The notes: generated by a model from the sequence alone, not told the origin. DNA of 64,000 bases from Micromonospora peucetia (GCF_900091625.1 NZ_FMIC01000002.1:5208001-5272000), one strand, 5' to 3'. Counted from the stretch's first letter, positions 39,901 through 49,623 are shown. Numbers and translations are program-made.

Positions 39901-40752
39901 TCACCTTTCCATCGGTTGCGCGCCGGCGTACGCGGCGGAGCTGCCCGCTTGCGGCAGGGGCGCGGCGCCCCGCCCGTTGACCGGCGGGACGCTGCCAGCG
40001 GGCGTCGGGTCGGGACCCGACCCGTACGGCCCGACGCGTTCCAGCCTGGCCTTGCGGGCGACCTCGATCGCCTCGTACCGGTCCGACACGTTGAGTTTGC
40101 TGAAGATCGTCGAGATGTGGTTGCTGACCGTCTTCGGCGAGAGGTTCAGCCGGGTGGCGATCGCTCCGTTGCGCATGCCGGACGCGATCAGCTCCAGCAC
40201 CTGTCGCTCGCGCGTCGTGAGCTCCGGGAAGAGTTGCTGGTTGCGCGGCTCCCGGCCGAGCTGCCGGACGATCTGGTCGGCCACCCGGGGGCCGAGGATC
40301 ATCTCGCCCGTCGCGATGCCCCGGATCGTCCGCACGATGCCGTCGCCCGGGCAGCTCTTGAGAACGTAGCCCCGGGCGCCCGCCCGCATGGCCGCGAAGA
40401 CTGCCCCCTCGTCCTCGACCGCCGTGAAGACCAGTACCGCGGTCGAGGGCGACATGCGGGCGATCTCCTGCAGCGTCACTCCCACCTGGAACCCCGGCAG
40501 CTCGATGTCGAGCACGAGCACGTCGGGGCGCAGCGACGCCGTCGATCTCATCGCCTCCCGTGTGGTGCCCGCCTCGGCGACCACGGTGACCTCGGCCGAG
40601 GGGGACAGCAGGGCGTGCAGGCCCCTGCGCACCACCGGCTGGGCGTCGGCCAGCACAACGGTCACGGCGCGGCGTGTTGCGCCGTGCGTGACATCTCCCG
40701 GGTCCAGCCTCGTCGTATGAGCCGGTTCCGAGGTCGAGCCAACGCTCACCAT
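39901..40752 (-). CDS. NarL/LuxR-family response regulator
   Basis: 283 residues from the ATG at 40752 (the frame is open further, to 40884, but that part reads as leader). The receiver domain (about 30-150) has the phospho-acceptor DVLVLDIELPG and a lysine in GYVLKSCP. The LuxR-type HTH (about 185-245) reads LTTRERQVLELIASGMRNGA and LSPKTVSNHISTIFSKL. A Pro/Gly/Ala-rich tail follows. No partner histidine kinase is adjacent. It is upstream of the broken APH gene and probably co-transcribed with it. Confidence 0.85.
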   Translation of the reverse strand: MVSVGSTSEPAHTTRLDPGDVTHGATRRAVTVVLADAQPVVRRGLHALLSPSAEVTVVAEAGTTREAMRSTASLRPDVLVLDIELPGFQVGVTLQEIARMSPSTAVLVFTAVEDEGAVFAAMRAGARGYVLKSCPGDGIVRTIRGIATGEMILGPRVADQIVRQLGREPRNQQLFPELTTRERQVLELIASGMRNGAIATRLNLSPKTVSNHISTIFSKLNVSDRYEAIEVARKARLERVGPYGSGPDPTPAGSVPPVNGRGAAPLPQAGSSAAYAGAQPMER

Positions 40753-41195
40753 CACCACACCCCACTGTTCTGACTGGCACGCGGCGCCCTGCTCTGTTGA
40801 GGGCGTCGCAAATCGCCGACCCCTGATCGGCGTGAATATTCTCTGACGGGCGGCAGGACAACGCAAGAACATGGTCGCACCCAAGCCATGTCAATCTTCT
40901 GACGTGTTCTTTGCGACCAATTAAATGAAAAGCGTCGAAGGCGATTGTCGGTTTGAATGGAGCACGCCCCGACAGAACGGGAATGCCGGGACGAGGTGCC
41001 CGCAGCCCCGCCCTGACGGCCCGCCACACGGCCCTGACCTGCGGCTAGCGTGTGGCGTGCCGGGCGTCCACGGGAGAGATTCCCTGGTGGGCCGGGAAGT
41101 CGTCCCGTGCCAGGTCGGCCGAACGCCCTGTCCTGCCCGGCGTTGGCGCCGAGAGTATTGACGGGACCCGCTCCATCACACCAGGATGTGCAAAT
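40753..41195. other. Divergent intergenic region (443 bases), locally AT-rich
   Basis: No gene found. The part 40830-40970 is clearly richer in A and T than its surroundings and may hold promoters for the response regulator. Toward the MFS gene, TTGACG (41158-41163) and CAGGAT (41182-41187) are 18 bases apart and end eight bases before the ATG, a plausible promoter. Confidence 0.35.
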
Positions 41196-42443
41196 ATGGC
41201 GTCGTCCCGATTGATTGATTATTCTTCCCGTTTGGTGCCGACCGATCCGCTACGCAGGAAACTGATCGCGATCCGGCTGGCCGAATCGATCGGCAAGGGA
41301 GTCTTCCTCAGCGGCAGCGTCGTCTACTTCACGCTCCGCGTCGGACTCGACGCCAAGCAGGTCGGCCTGGGCCTTTCCGCGGCCGGCCTGTCCGCGTTCA
41401 TCTCGTCGGTGCTGTTCGGCGTGATCGCCGACCGGGTGGGCGCGCGCCGGCTGCTCGTCATCCTGTTCGCCGCGCTGGCGGTGGGCTTCGGTCTCTACGC
41501 CCTGGTGGACAACGCGGCCCACTTCTTCGCCCTGGTGGTCGCCGTCGGCTTCCTCGAGTACGGCACCGGCCCGACCAACGGAGCTCTCATCGGCAACCTC
41601 GTGCCCGCCGAGGAACGGGTCAAGCTCAAGGCCATGATGCGGTCGGTGTTCAACATCGGCTTCAGCATCGGCATCGGGGTGGCCGCCGTCGCCGCGCTCA
41701 GCCAGCGGCTGCTCGTGCTGATCCCGCTCACCACCGCCGCGTTGATGGCCGGCGCGGCGCTGCTGGTCACCCGCCTGCCCGACGCGCCCTCACGTCCGGT
41801 CCCGGTGGGCTTCAAGCGCTTCGCCGCCGTACGCGACCCACGCTTCCTCTGCGTCATCGGCGTCTCGACGGTGCTCGCCTCCCACGTCACCGTCATCCTG
41901 GTCACGATGCCGCTGTGGGCGCTCAACCGCACCTCGCTGCCGCACTTCCTGGTCCCGCTGCTGCTCATCTTCAACACGGTGTTCGTCATCCTGTTCCAGG
42001 TGCGGGCCAGCCGTGGCGCGGACACCGTGGAGGGTGCCGGCAGGCTCGCCCGGCGCTCCGGCTACTGGCTGGCCGGCGGCTGCGCCGTCATCGCGCTGAC
42101 CGCCCTGGAAGACAACGTCGTGCTGGTGTGCGTCGCGATCGTCGCCGGGGTGCTGATCCTGTCGGTCGCCGAGGTGATGCAGGCCGCCTCGGGGTGGGGC
42201 CTCGCGTTCGGCCTCGCCCCCGAGCACGCGCAGGGCGAGTACCTGGGCGCGTTCGACCTGCACGTGATCACCCAGAACATCATCGGACCGGCCGCGCTGT
42301 CGGGCCTGGTCATCGCCTTCGGCTTCTGGGGCTGGCTCGGCATCGCGGTCGCCGCGCTGGTCGCGTCGGCGCTGATCATTCCGGTCGCGCACCGCAGCCA
42401 GGCCACCCTCGTCCCCGAGCCGGCCCCCGCCACCAGCCGGTAG
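41196..42443 (+). CDS. Major facilitator superfamily exporter
   Basis: 415 residues with about 12 predicted membrane helices. The MFS signature between helices 2 and 3 is present as GVIADRVGARRLLV. ATG at 41196, with AGGA nine bases upstream; an in-frame upstream ATG lacks support. The family moves small molecules by proton antiport or symport. Being close to the biosynthetic locus it could export its product, but it is divergently transcribed and separated by a regulator and the broken APH gene, so this is only a possibility. Confidence 0.85.
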   Translation: MASSRLIDYSSRLVPTDPLRRKLIAIRLAESIGKGVFLSGSVVYFTLRVGLDAKQVGLGLSAAGLSAFISSVLFGVIADRVGARRLLVILFAALAVGFGLYALVDNAAHFFALVVAVGFLEYGTGPTNGALIGNLVPAEERVKLKAMMRSVFNIGFSIGIGVAAVAALSQRLLVLIPLTTAALMAGAALLVTRLPDAPSRPVPVGFKRFAAVRDPRFLCVIGVSTVLASHVTVILVTMPLWALNRTSLPHFLVPLLLIFNTVFVILFQVRASRGADTVEGAGRLARRSGYWLAGGCAVIALTALEDNVVLVCVAIVAGVLILSVAEVMQAASGWGLAFGLAPEHAQGEYLGAFDLHVITQNIIGPAALSGLVIAFGFWGWLGIAVAALVASALIIPVAHRSQATLVPEPAPATSR

Positions 42444-42621
42444 ACGCCGCCACCGGCAGAGCGGCAACGCGCCTGCCCCGCGCCACCGCCGTCCCGTCGG
42501 CCGGGTTCGCGGTGCTGAAACATATTTTCGTTGCCGGCAGGTCAACATGTAGACAATATTCCTCGTTCTGTCTATCGTCAGCACCACTTAGCGATGTCCT
42601 TCGATTTGAAAGAGGTCGTCC

Positions 42622-43797
42622 ATGGTGCGCATCAGACGATGGGGCGGCATCGCCGTGGCCCTGCTGGCGACGGAGATCCTGGTCGCGGGCACCGCCGCGC
42701 ACGCCGCCGCGCCCACGCCGGACCCGGTCCGGGTGAACGTCGAGGACGCGGTGACCGCCAAGCTGGTCGGGCAGGCCCGGGCCACGGCGGAACACGCCGA
42801 CGAGTCTGACACCCGGGTCACCGTCACCCGCAAGAACAGCCAGTGGGCCTTCGGCACCGCCGTGGCCGTCGCCTCGCACGAGAAGGACCAGCACCCGACC
42901 GGCGCGGTCTTCATCGCCCGGGCCGAGGCCGGCACGTGGCGGGTGAACTTCGACGGCGAAGCCGGGTTCAGCGAGCTGGCCGCCGAGTCGCCCCTGGTGA
43001 ACAAGCAGGAGAAGGCGGTCTTCGCCCGCACCCCGAGCACCATGCAGGCGGGCGGCGACTACCGGACCGGGATGGCACTGCCGTTCGCGGTCGGTCAGAC
43101 GTGGACGCTGACCGGCGGCCCGCACGGCTGGGGCAGCGGCGCGCCGTACAGCTCGATCGACCTGGCCGGCGGCGACCAGGTGGTCCGCGCGGCGCGGGCC
43201 GGTACGGCGTACACGATGTGCACGGGGTGGATCCGGGTGATCCACGACCGGGGCTACTCCACCGACTACTACCACCTGTGGAGCAGCATCTCGGTCAACG
43301 GCGCCGCCGTCGGCCAGGGCGCGTACCTGGGCTACACCGGCACCGACGTCACCTGCGGCGGGTCGGCGACCGGCCGGCACGTCCACTTCGGTCTGCGGCA
43401 GAACAGCGCGTACGTGCCCATCGCCGGCCACGGCATCGGCAAATGGGAGATCACCAACGGCGCCGGTGCCTACCAGGGCGGCGCGCGGCACGGCTCGGCC
43501 TGGGCCGGTGTTGGCGGCGGCCTCTACAACTACGGGGCGCTGGGCTTCAACCAGGCCGTGGTCGACGCCAACGGTGGCGGCACGCTGACCAAGCGGGCCG
43601 GGCCCGGCACCGGCTACGCCGTACGTGGATCGGTGGGCGACGGCGCCACGGTCACCGTCTCCTGCTCCGCCAACGGCACCTCGCACACCGGGCGGTACGG
43701 CACCACCGCGCTGTGGAACCGGCTGAGCGACGGGACCTGGGTGTCCGACGCCTACCTGTGGACCGGGTTGAACGGGGCGATCAACGGCTGGTGCTGA
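42622..43797 (+). CDS. Secreted M23 (LasA-like) metallopeptidase with SH3-like C-terminus
   Basis: 391 residues, ATG after GAAAGAGG. A Sec signal (ending AAHAAAP near residue 30) is followed by a propeptide-like region to about 150. The M23 domain has GGPHGWGSGAPYSSIDLAGG (zinc His and Asp), YYHLWSS and HVHFGL (the HxH motif), closest to LasA/beta-lytic peptidases that cut peptide bridges in bacterial cell walls. The last 80 residues (TLTKRAGPGTGYAVRGSVGD onward) resemble a bacterial SH3-type wall-binding domain. The upstream 178 bases are AT-rich. A hairpin terminator follows. Confidence 0.88.
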   Translation: MVRIRRWGGIAVALLATEILVAGTAAHAAAPTPDPVRVNVEDAVTAKLVGQARATAEHADESDTRVTVTRKNSQWAFGTAVAVASHEKDQHPTGAVFIARAEAGTWRVNFDGEAGFSELAAESPLVNKQEKAVFARTPSTMQAGGDYRTGMALPFAVGQTWTLTGGPHGWGSGAPYSSIDLAGGDQVVRAARAGTAYTMCTGWIRVIHDRGYSTDYYHLWSSISVNGAAVGQGAYLGYTGTDVTCGGSATGRHVHFGLRQNSAYVPIAGHGIGKWEITNGAGAYQGGARHGSAWAGVGGGLYNYGALGFNQAVVDANGGGTLTKRAGPGTGYAVRGSVGDGATVTVSCSANGTSHTGRYGTTALWNRLSDGTWVSDAYLWTGLNGAINGWC

Positions 43798-43821
43798 CCG
43801 GGCACCGACCAGGCGTTGACG

Positions 43822-43853
43822 CAGGGGCCTCCGCCACTTCGGCGGGGCCCCTG
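43822..43853. terminator. Hairpin terminator after the M23 gene
   Basis: 43822-43835 pairs with 43841-43853 with one bulge around a five-base loop, between convergent genes. Confidence 0.7.
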
Positions 43854-43912
43854 TGTCGCGCGAGGGTGCCCGCCGGTCAGACCGCCCGCACGACCTGGAT
43901 GCCCCGGATACG

Positions 43913-44701
43913 TCAGTCGGGCAGCCCGAACTGAAGCGAGACGTGGACCCGCTCGGTGACCGTGTCCCGCCCGCCGAGGGCGTCGCGGACCCCGGCGGTG
44001 AACGCGGCCCTGCCTTCCGGGGAGGGCAGCAGTTCGGGTGACATCGCGGAGAAGACGCCGCCGACCATGTCGTGGACGGTGAGCGGAGCGGCGTACGCCA
44101 CCGACGACTCCACCACCCGGTAGCCGGCGGCGACGAGGGCGTCCCGGTTGTGCCGGCGGCCGGCGTCGTCGGTCTGGCAGGTCGCGGTGACGGGGTGCCC
44201 GAGCAGATCCTCCAGGCATCCGCGCAGTGCCCGGGACCACTCGGCGTCCTGCGACCACAGCGGCGCGCCGTTGGTGATCACGACGACCCCACCTCCGGGG
44301 CGCAGCAGCGGCCGGGCGGCCCGGAACAGCGTCTCGCGGTCCATGAAGTGGATCGCGACGGCGACGGACAGGGCGCCGACCGTCCCGTCTCCCAGCAGCC
44401 GGCCCAGGGCGGGCAGGTCGCTGTCCGCGCCGAGCAGCCACGCGGCGTTGGCCACCCCCGTGTCGACGGCGGCCCGACGGGCCAACGTCAGCATGTCCGG
44501 TTCCGGATCCACGCCGACGACCGCGCCGACCCGGGCGGCGAGCGGCAGGCTCAGTTGGCCGGTCCCGCAGCCGAGGTCGATCACGGTGTCGCCGTTGTCG
44601 AGACCGAAGGCCCCGACGACGGCGTCGAGCACCTCCGGCGGGTATCCACGCCGGTGTCTCGCGTAGTAGGTGGCCACCTCGCCGCTGAAGCCCGTTGCCA
44701 T
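43913..44701 (-). CDS. Class I SAM-dependent methyltransferase
   Basis: 262 residues. SAM-binding motif I is VIDLGCGTGQLS, motif II acidic end VGVDPEPDML, and post-motif PGGGVVVITNGA fits the class I fold. The N-terminus (FSGEVATYYARHRRGYPPEVLDA) resembles the UbiE/TAM-like small-molecule methyltransferases. The substrate is unknown. It is convergent with the M23 gene; 111 bases separate it from the next gene on the same strand, so it may be transcribed with the oxidoreductase group upstream. Confidence 0.85.
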   Translation of the reverse strand: MATGFSGEVATYYARHRRGYPPEVLDAVVGAFGLDNGDTVIDLGCGTGQLSLPLAARVGAVVGVDPEPDMLTLARRAAVDTGVANAAWLLGADSDLPALGRLLGDGTVGALSVAVAIHFMDRETLFRAARPLLRPGGGVVVITNGAPLWSQDAEWSRALRGCLEDLLGHPVTATCQTDDAGRRHNRDALVAAGYRVVESSVAYAAPLTVHDMVGGVFSAMSPELLPSPEGRAAFTAGVRDALGGRDTVTERVHVSLQFGLPD

Positions 44702-44812
44702 GCGGCCAGCCTCCGCCGGCCCGGCCCGGAAGGCGAGCGATTCTGCTCAGGGCAGCGTGATTCCGCCGAGCCGTGGGCCACGATGATTCTTCGCGGCGAC
44801 GGACAGCGGCGG

Positions 44813-45304
44813 CTACCGGCCGCCCGGCGCGGCAAGCGACCGCGCCCGCCGCCGGAGCGCGTAGAGGATGCCGCTGGCCAGGAACAGGGCGGCGCTGAGC
44901 AGCAGCCAGCGGACCAGGAAGGGCTGCTGGTCCTGACCGGTCGCGGCGGCGTAGGTCTCCCGGCCCTGCCTGAGGATGCCGGGGAGGTAGACGAGGAACA
45001 ACAGCCCGGCGGCCAGCGCCGGCACGCGGAGGTGGTTAAGCAGCGACGGCCCGGACGCCGGCACCGCCGACCGGTTCCGCAGGGCCCGCCGCAGGCCCCG
45101 GTCGGCCAACGCGTAGACCGGGAACAGGACCAGGTCGTGGGCGACCGCCGCGCCGACGAACCAGAGCAGCAGGGTGACGGATCCCGGCTCGCCGGCGACC
45201 CGGAGGACCACCCATCCGGTGACGGCGAAGCAGCCGGCGAGCAGGAGCAGGTGCCGCGCGCCGGCGCCGTACGCGGTCCGGAACCGGGCCCGAGGCTCAG
45301 CCAT
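44813..45304 (-). CDS. Small four-helix membrane protein of the molybdo-oxidoreductase operon
   Basis: 163 residues from the ATG at 45304, which overlaps the end of the oxidoreductase gene by eight bases. About four membrane helices (LLLLAGCFAVTGWVVL, VTLLLWFVGAAVAHDLVLF, VPALAAGLLFLVYLPGIL, WLLLSAALFLASGILYAL) and no known domain. The coupling implies a partner or assembly factor for the membrane oxidoreductase. Function unknown. Confidence 0.75.
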   Translation of the reverse strand: MAEPRARFRTAYGAGARHLLLLAGCFAVTGWVVLRVAGEPGSVTLLLWFVGAAVAHDLVLFPVYALADRGLRRALRNRSAVPASGPSLLNHLRVPALAAGLLFLVYLPGILRQGRETYAAATGQDQQPFLVRWLLLSAALFLASGILYALRRRARSLAAPGGR

Positions 45305-46682
45305 CGGTACGCGTCCGGAACTCGATCTCGCCGACCCACTTCGTGCAGTGCACCCCGGGCAGGGCGGGCACGATGATCCGGGCCGGGTAGCCATGGTCGA
45401 GGGAGAGGTCGGCGCCGTTGACGCCCAGGGCGAGCAGGGAGTCGGGGTCGAGCACCTGGTTGGCCTGGAGGGTCGCCTGGTTGAAGAGTCCCGACTTCTC
45501 CAGGGAGCGGACGTGGGCGGAGGCGGGCGTGCCCGCCCCGACGAGGGCGGCGAGGTCGCTCAGGCGTACGCCGGTCCAGGTCTGCACCGTCGACCACCCC
45601 TCGACGCAGGCGATCGGCAGCCGGGCGGTGTGCTGGGCCATGGCCAGCAACGCGGCGCGGTCGAGGGCGACCACCCGTTCGCCGGCGCGCAACGTCACCC
45701 GCCAGCCCGGTCCGGCGTCGGCGGCCCCGACGCCGGCCGCGGCGGCGGTGCGGTTGACCGGGAAACCGTTCGGTCCCTCGCCCGGCTGCCGGCCCCGGGG
45801 CAGCAGCAGAGCGGTACGCCGCCACACCCCGTCGAGGCTCTGCCCGACGGTGAGCGCCCCCAGCAGCAGGGACAGGCCGCCGACCAGGGCGAGGGCCCCG
45901 CGCCGGCTGACGGTCGCCGGCCCGGGGTGGCTGGCCACCAAACCGTCCGGGTCCGGCGGCTCGGGTCGGGTGGCGGCGCGCGGGGTGGTCAGCGCGGCGC
46001 GCGGGGGGCCCGACCGCAGCGCGGAGAGCATCCGGGGCAGCTTGAGGGCCACGTGCGCGACCAGGGCGGCGGTGAACACCCAGGCGCCGAAGTAGTGGGC
46101 GGTGTAGAAGTCGAACCCGAACAGGTACGCGTACTGGATGTCCAGCAGCCCCGTGGCGATCTGGAACAGGATGCCGCCGACCAGCAGGAGCAGGGACAGC
46201 CGCTCCAACACCTGCGCCACCGACCGGGCCGGCGGCCAGTCGAACAGCTTCGGAATCACCGACCAGAGTTTCGCCAGCACCACCGGGATCAGCACGATCC
46301 CGAGCGTCACGTGCAGCCCCTGGGTGAGGCGGAACAGCCAGGCCGGGCGGGTCGGCCAGTCGAACTGCGGCAGCCGCAGCCAGCCGACGTCGCGAGGCAA
46401 CGCCTGGCCGAACTGCGGGCCGTAGGCGAGATAGTCGAGCAACCCGGTGATGATCACGAGCGGCAGCGTGGCGAGCAGGACCACCCCGAAGACAGCGGTG
46501 AGCCAGGGGCCGCGCAGCGGACTGCGCCACCGGTCGGCGATCCTCGCGAGGCCAGGCGGGGGATGCGCTGCCAGAAAGCGCCACCACCGCCGAGGGAAGC
46601 CGGGCGCCGGACGCTGTGTGGTCCCGGCCCGCGTCGGCCGGTCGGAAGGGTTCCCGGCGGGGGTGGCGCTGTCGGTGCCCAC
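45297..46682 (-). CDS. Membrane-bound molybdopterin oxidoreductase (sulfite-oxidase fold) with b-type cytochrome-like N-terminus
   Basis: 461 residues, GTG at 46682 with GAGGAGGAT just upstream. The first 230 residues hold about four or five membrane helices with histidines spaced like b-type haem ligands (QGLHVTLGIV, FYTAHYFGAWVF, ALVAHVALKL). The last 180 residues fit the oxidoreductase molybdopterin-binding domain: ACVEGWSTVQTWTGVRLSDL carries the likely Mo-ligand cysteine, and LDHGYPARIIVP continues the cofactor pocket. The donor and acceptor are unknown. It is divergent from the sugar epimerase, suggesting a shared pathway. Confidence 0.8.
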   Translation of the reverse strand: MGTDSATPAGNPSDRPTRAGTTQRPAPGFPRRWWRFLAAHPPPGLARIADRWRSPLRGPWLTAVFGVVLLATLPLVIITGLLDYLAYGPQFGQALPRDVGWLRLPQFDWPTRPAWLFRLTQGLHVTLGIVLIPVVLAKLWSVIPKLFDWPPARSVAQVLERLSLLLLVGGILFQIATGLLDIQYAYLFGFDFYTAHYFGAWVFTAALVAHVALKLPRMLSALRSGPPRAALTTPRAATRPEPPDPDGLVASHPGPATVSRRGALALVGGLSLLLGALTVGQSLDGVWRRTALLLPRGRQPGEGPNGFPVNRTAAAAGVGAADAGPGWRVTLRAGERVVALDRAALLAMAQHTARLPIACVEGWSTVQTWTGVRLSDLAALVGAGTPASAHVRSLEKSGLFNQATLQANQVLDPDSLLALGVNGADLSLDHGYPARIIVPALPGVHCTKWVGEIEFRTRTDG

Positions 46683-46983
46683 CGATCCTCCTCAACGGCT
46701 GTCGACGGGATGTCCCCCCGGCCGTGGATTCCTTCTGGGAGTCGCGGGAACACGTCGGGTCGGCAGAGCCGCCCGCGCCAGGCATGGCCGGGCCGCGGCG
46801 CCGGTGACGCCCGCGCGGGCCCACTGACCGCAGGGTAGAGGCGGTGCGGGGCACAGGGGTGTGGTTGTGGGATTCCGGCAGTTCATGAACCCCGGGGTAC
46901 TCCGGGTGGGGCGATGTTTCGAGTTTCTTACGCCTGCCGTGACCCGGCCCGCCACCGCCGTCCGCCGACCTACGCTGAGCGGC
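46683..46983. other. Divergent promoter region of oxidoreductase and epimerase
   Basis: About 300 gene-free bases. Minus strand: a TACCCT box near 46832-46838 would give the oxidoreductase a 140-base leader. Plus strand: TACGCT at 46971-46976 ends seven bases before the epimerase ATG (leaderless). Confidence 0.4.
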
Positions 46984-48045
46984 ATGCGGTTACTGGTCAC
47001 CGGCGCCGCCGGCTTCATCGGGTCGCAGGTCGTCGACCTGCTCGCCGCCGAGGGGCACGAGGTGGTGGCACTGGACGCGCTGCTACCCCAGGCACACGGG
47101 GGAGAGCTGCCCGAATGGTCCCGGCGGCACCATCCCGTGGTCGGTGACGTCCGCGACGCCGAGCTGCTCGACCGGCTCCTGCGCGGGGTCGACGTGGTCT
47201 GCCACCAGGCGGCGATGGTCGGCCACGGGCTGGACCCGTCGGACGCTCCGGCGTACGCCAGTCACAACGACTACGGCACGGCGGTCCTGCTCACCGCCAT
47301 GCACCGGGCCGGTGTGACCCGCCTGGTGCTGGCCAGTTCGATGGTCGTCTACGGCGAGGGACGCTACGAGTGCGCCTCGCACGGGGTCGTCCGTCCCGCC
47401 TCCCGCCGCCCCGCCGACCTGGCCGCCGGCCGGTACGACCCGACGTGCCCGCGCTGCGCCGCCGTCCTCACCCCGGCGCTGGTCCCGGAGGACGCCCCGC
47501 TGGAGCCACGCAGCACGTACGCCGCCAGCAAACTGGCCCAGGAGCACCTGGCCGGCGCCTGGGCGCGGCAGACCGGCGGAGGTGTGTGGGCGCTGCGTTA
47601 CCACAACGTCTACGGTCCCCGGATGCCCCGCGACACCCCGTACGCCGGAGTGGCCTCGATCTTCCGGTCCGCGCTGGCCGACGGCCGGCCGCCCCGGGTG
47701 CTGGAGGACGGCCGGCAGCGCCGGGACTTCGTGCACGTCACCGACGTGGCGCGGGCCAACCTGCTCGCGCTGGGCACGCCCCCGCCGGGGGAACTGGTGC
47801 CGGTCAACATCTGTTCCGGTGCGCCGCGCACCGTCGGCGAGCTTGCCGCCACCCTCGCCACGGCGATGGGCGGGCCGGCGCCGCTGGTCGTCGGCGGCGC
47901 CCGGTCGGCCGACGTGCGGCACGTGGTCGCCGACCCCGCCCGGGCGGCCGAACTGCTCGGCTACACCGCGCGGGTCGGGTTCGCCCAGGGGGTCGCGGCC
48001 TTCGCGACCGATCCGCTGCGTGAGCCGGCTGCGTTGCCGGCCTGA
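46984..48045 (+). CDS. NAD-dependent sugar epimerase/dehydratase (extended SDR)
   Basis: 353 residues. The Rossmann motif GAAGFIGSQ, the catalytic YAASK and the SSMVVYG region mark an extended short-chain dehydrogenase acting on nucleotide sugars. An insert with two cysteine pairs (YECASHG ... DPTCPRCAAVL) is seen, as in dTDP-rhamnose-4-epimerase-like members. ATG at 46984 is leaderless (TACGCT seven bases before). It is divergent from the molybdo-oxidoreductase and convergent with the polytopic membrane protein. It likely makes an activated sugar for the adjacent glycosyltransferase; the exact sugar is unknown. Confidence 0.85.
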   Translation: MRLLVTGAAGFIGSQVVDLLAAEGHEVVALDALLPQAHGGELPEWSRRHHPVVGDVRDAELLDRLLRGVDVVCHQAAMVGHGLDPSDAPAYASHNDYGTAVLLTAMHRAGVTRLVLASSMVVYGEGRYECASHGVVRPASRRPADLAAGRYDPTCPRCAAVLTPALVPEDAPLEPRSTYAASKLAQEHLAGAWARQTGGGVWALRYHNVYGPRMPRDTPYAGVASIFRSALADGRPPRVLEDGRQRRDFVHVTDVARANLLALGTPPPGELVPVNICSGAPRTVGELAATLATAMGGPAPLVVGGARSADVRHVVADPARAAELLGYTARVGFAQGVAAFATDPLREPAALPA

Positions 48046-48062
48046 GCGGTCGCCAGTGCGCT

Positions 48063-49478
48063 TCAGGAGACCGTCCAGACCAGGTGGCTGACCGCGAGCG
48101 CGGTCGCGGCCTGCCCGGCCAGCCACCAGCGGCGCGTGGCCGGGGGCAGGTGGGCGGCGGCGATCAGCAGCCAGCCCACGAACGGCAGCCAGATCCGTTC
48201 CACTTCCGCCTTGCTCAGCCCGGACAGGTCCGCCGCGAGCACCACCACTGCCGCGGCCACCGGCAGCAGCACCGTGGGCCCGCCGGCCCGCCCGGCCACG
48301 GCCGGCACGGCGAACCGGCGGCGGGCCGGCCCGCGCGGGCCGGTCGGCACGGACCGCGCCACCGCGACAGCGGCCGTCACCGCGCGGCACAGCGCCGGCC
48401 CGAGTACCGGGCCGGCGGAGAGCACCAGCGCCGCCAGGTTCGCCCACACCCAGTAGCCGTACGGGCGGTCGGCCGCCCAGCCCTGGTAGTAGCGTTCCAC
48501 CACGCGCTGATAGCCGTCCCACCACCGGAAGCCGGCGAGCCCGAACGCGGCCACCACCGCCGCGACGCCCGCGAGGCCGGCGCACAGCGCGGCGATCCGG
48601 TCCGCCGGCCGCAGGACCAGCACGGCCAGCGCCAGCAGGCCGACCAGGACGAAGCCGTACGACAGGTGCAGCGCGAAGCCCAGCAGCAGCCCGCCGACGG
48701 CGGGCGCCACCCGACCGCGTACCGCCAGCAGGGCCAGACCGGCGGCGACCACGCCGGCGAAGATGCCGTCGGCGGAGGCGCCCACCCAGACCGCGCCCGG
48801 CAGCAGCACCAGGAACGGCAGGACGGCGCGGGCGGCCCCGCTGGCGCCGAGCGCCCGCAGCGCCACCGGCACCGAGACGGTGACGGTCGCGCCGACCAGT
48901 ACGCACGCCAGCGCGGCGGCCGTGCCGCCGCCCAGCCCGATCCGGTCCAGCCCGACGAAGACCAGCAGCGCCCCGGGCGGGTGACCCGCGGTGTGGGTGG
49001 ACCACGAGTCGGGCTGGAAGTCGAGGATCCGGCCGGTGAAACCGGCCAGCATCGCCGGGATGTCGGTGGTCCCGGGCACCTCGTGCAGGTACTCCGCCTG
49101 TGGGGTGAGCCGTTCGGTGAGCCCGGCCGACCAGCCGTCCACCAACGCCAGCGACAGCGTCCACGCCGTCGATGCCAGCCAGGCCACGCCGAGCAGCGGG
49201 ACCCAGCGGGCGGTCCGGGCCCAGCGCACCCCGAGACCGATCACTCCGCCCGCCACCAGCACGGCGGCGGGCGTGCCCCAGCCGGCGTGCGGTTGCCAGG
49301 TGGCGTACAGCGGGGCGGCGTCCGCGTGCAGACCCACGCCGCGGGCGTTGAGGACCGCGCCGACCGCCGTGGCGACGGCGACCAGGGCCGCCTCGACGCC
49401 CAGCACGGCCAGGTCGAGATGCCGCCGGCGGGTCGACGTCCGACCGGGGGTGTCCGGCGGCGCGGTGGTCGTTCCCAT
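48063..49478 (-). CDS. Polytopic membrane protein, possibly GT-C-type glycosyltransferase
   Basis: 471 residues with about 11-12 hydrophobic helices. The loop after helix 3 contains QPDSWSTHTAGHPPGALL and other polar conserved-looking residues, as in mannosyltransferase-like GT-C membrane proteins, but I cannot name a family with certainty. ATG at 49478 is preceded by TACCGT nine bases upstream (leaderless). It is divergent from the GT2 gene with 145 bases between and convergent with the epimerase. Confidence 0.65.
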   Translation of the reverse strand: MGTTTAPPDTPGRTSTRRRHLDLAVLGVEAALVAVATAVGAVLNARGVGLHADAAPLYATWQPHAGWGTPAAVLVAGGVIGLGVRWARTARWVPLLGVAWLASTAWTLSLALVDGWSAGLTERLTPQAEYLHEVPGTTDIPAMLAGFTGRILDFQPDSWSTHTAGHPPGALLVFVGLDRIGLGGGTAAALACVLVGATVTVSVPVALRALGASGAARAVLPFLVLLPGAVWVGASADGIFAGVVAAGLALLAVRGRVAPAVGGLLLGFALHLSYGFVLVGLLALAVLVLRPADRIAALCAGLAGVAAVVAAFGLAGFRWWDGYQRVVERYYQGWAADRPYGYWVWANLAALVLSAGPVLGPALCRAVTAAVAVARSVPTGPRGPARRRFAVPAVAGRAGGPTVLLPVAAAVVVLAADLSGLSKAEVERIWLPFVGWLLIAAAHLPPATRRWWLAGQAATALAVSHLVWTVS

Positions 49479-49487
49479 GTTGACCGG

Positions 49488-49493
49488 ACGGTA
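49488..49493 (-). promoter_or_regulatory. -10 box TACCGT, leaderless promoter of the membrane protein
   Basis: Lies nine bases before the ATG at 49478 on the minus strand. Confidence 0.4.
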
Positions 49494-49610
49494 CGGCCTG
49501 AGGCCGACCGATGTCAGCCGAACAACCGAACGTAACTGTCTGTTAAAGGCCGACTGGGTACCAAAAAATCGGTATGGCCCGATCTGCCCACCGGGACCCG
49601 GGCGGCGTCC

Positions 49611-49616
49611 TAGCGT
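49611..49616 (+). promoter_or_regulatory. -10 box TAGCGT, leaderless promoter of the GT2 operon
   Basis: Ends seven bases before the ATG at 49624; no ribosome binding site is seen. Confidence 0.5.
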
Positions 49617-49623
49617 CAACGGT

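Noticed and set aside
43858..45376. Plus-strand frames over the methyltransferase and membrane oxidoreductase
   Set aside because: Antisense shadows; the minus-strand genes have complete motifs and coupled overlaps.
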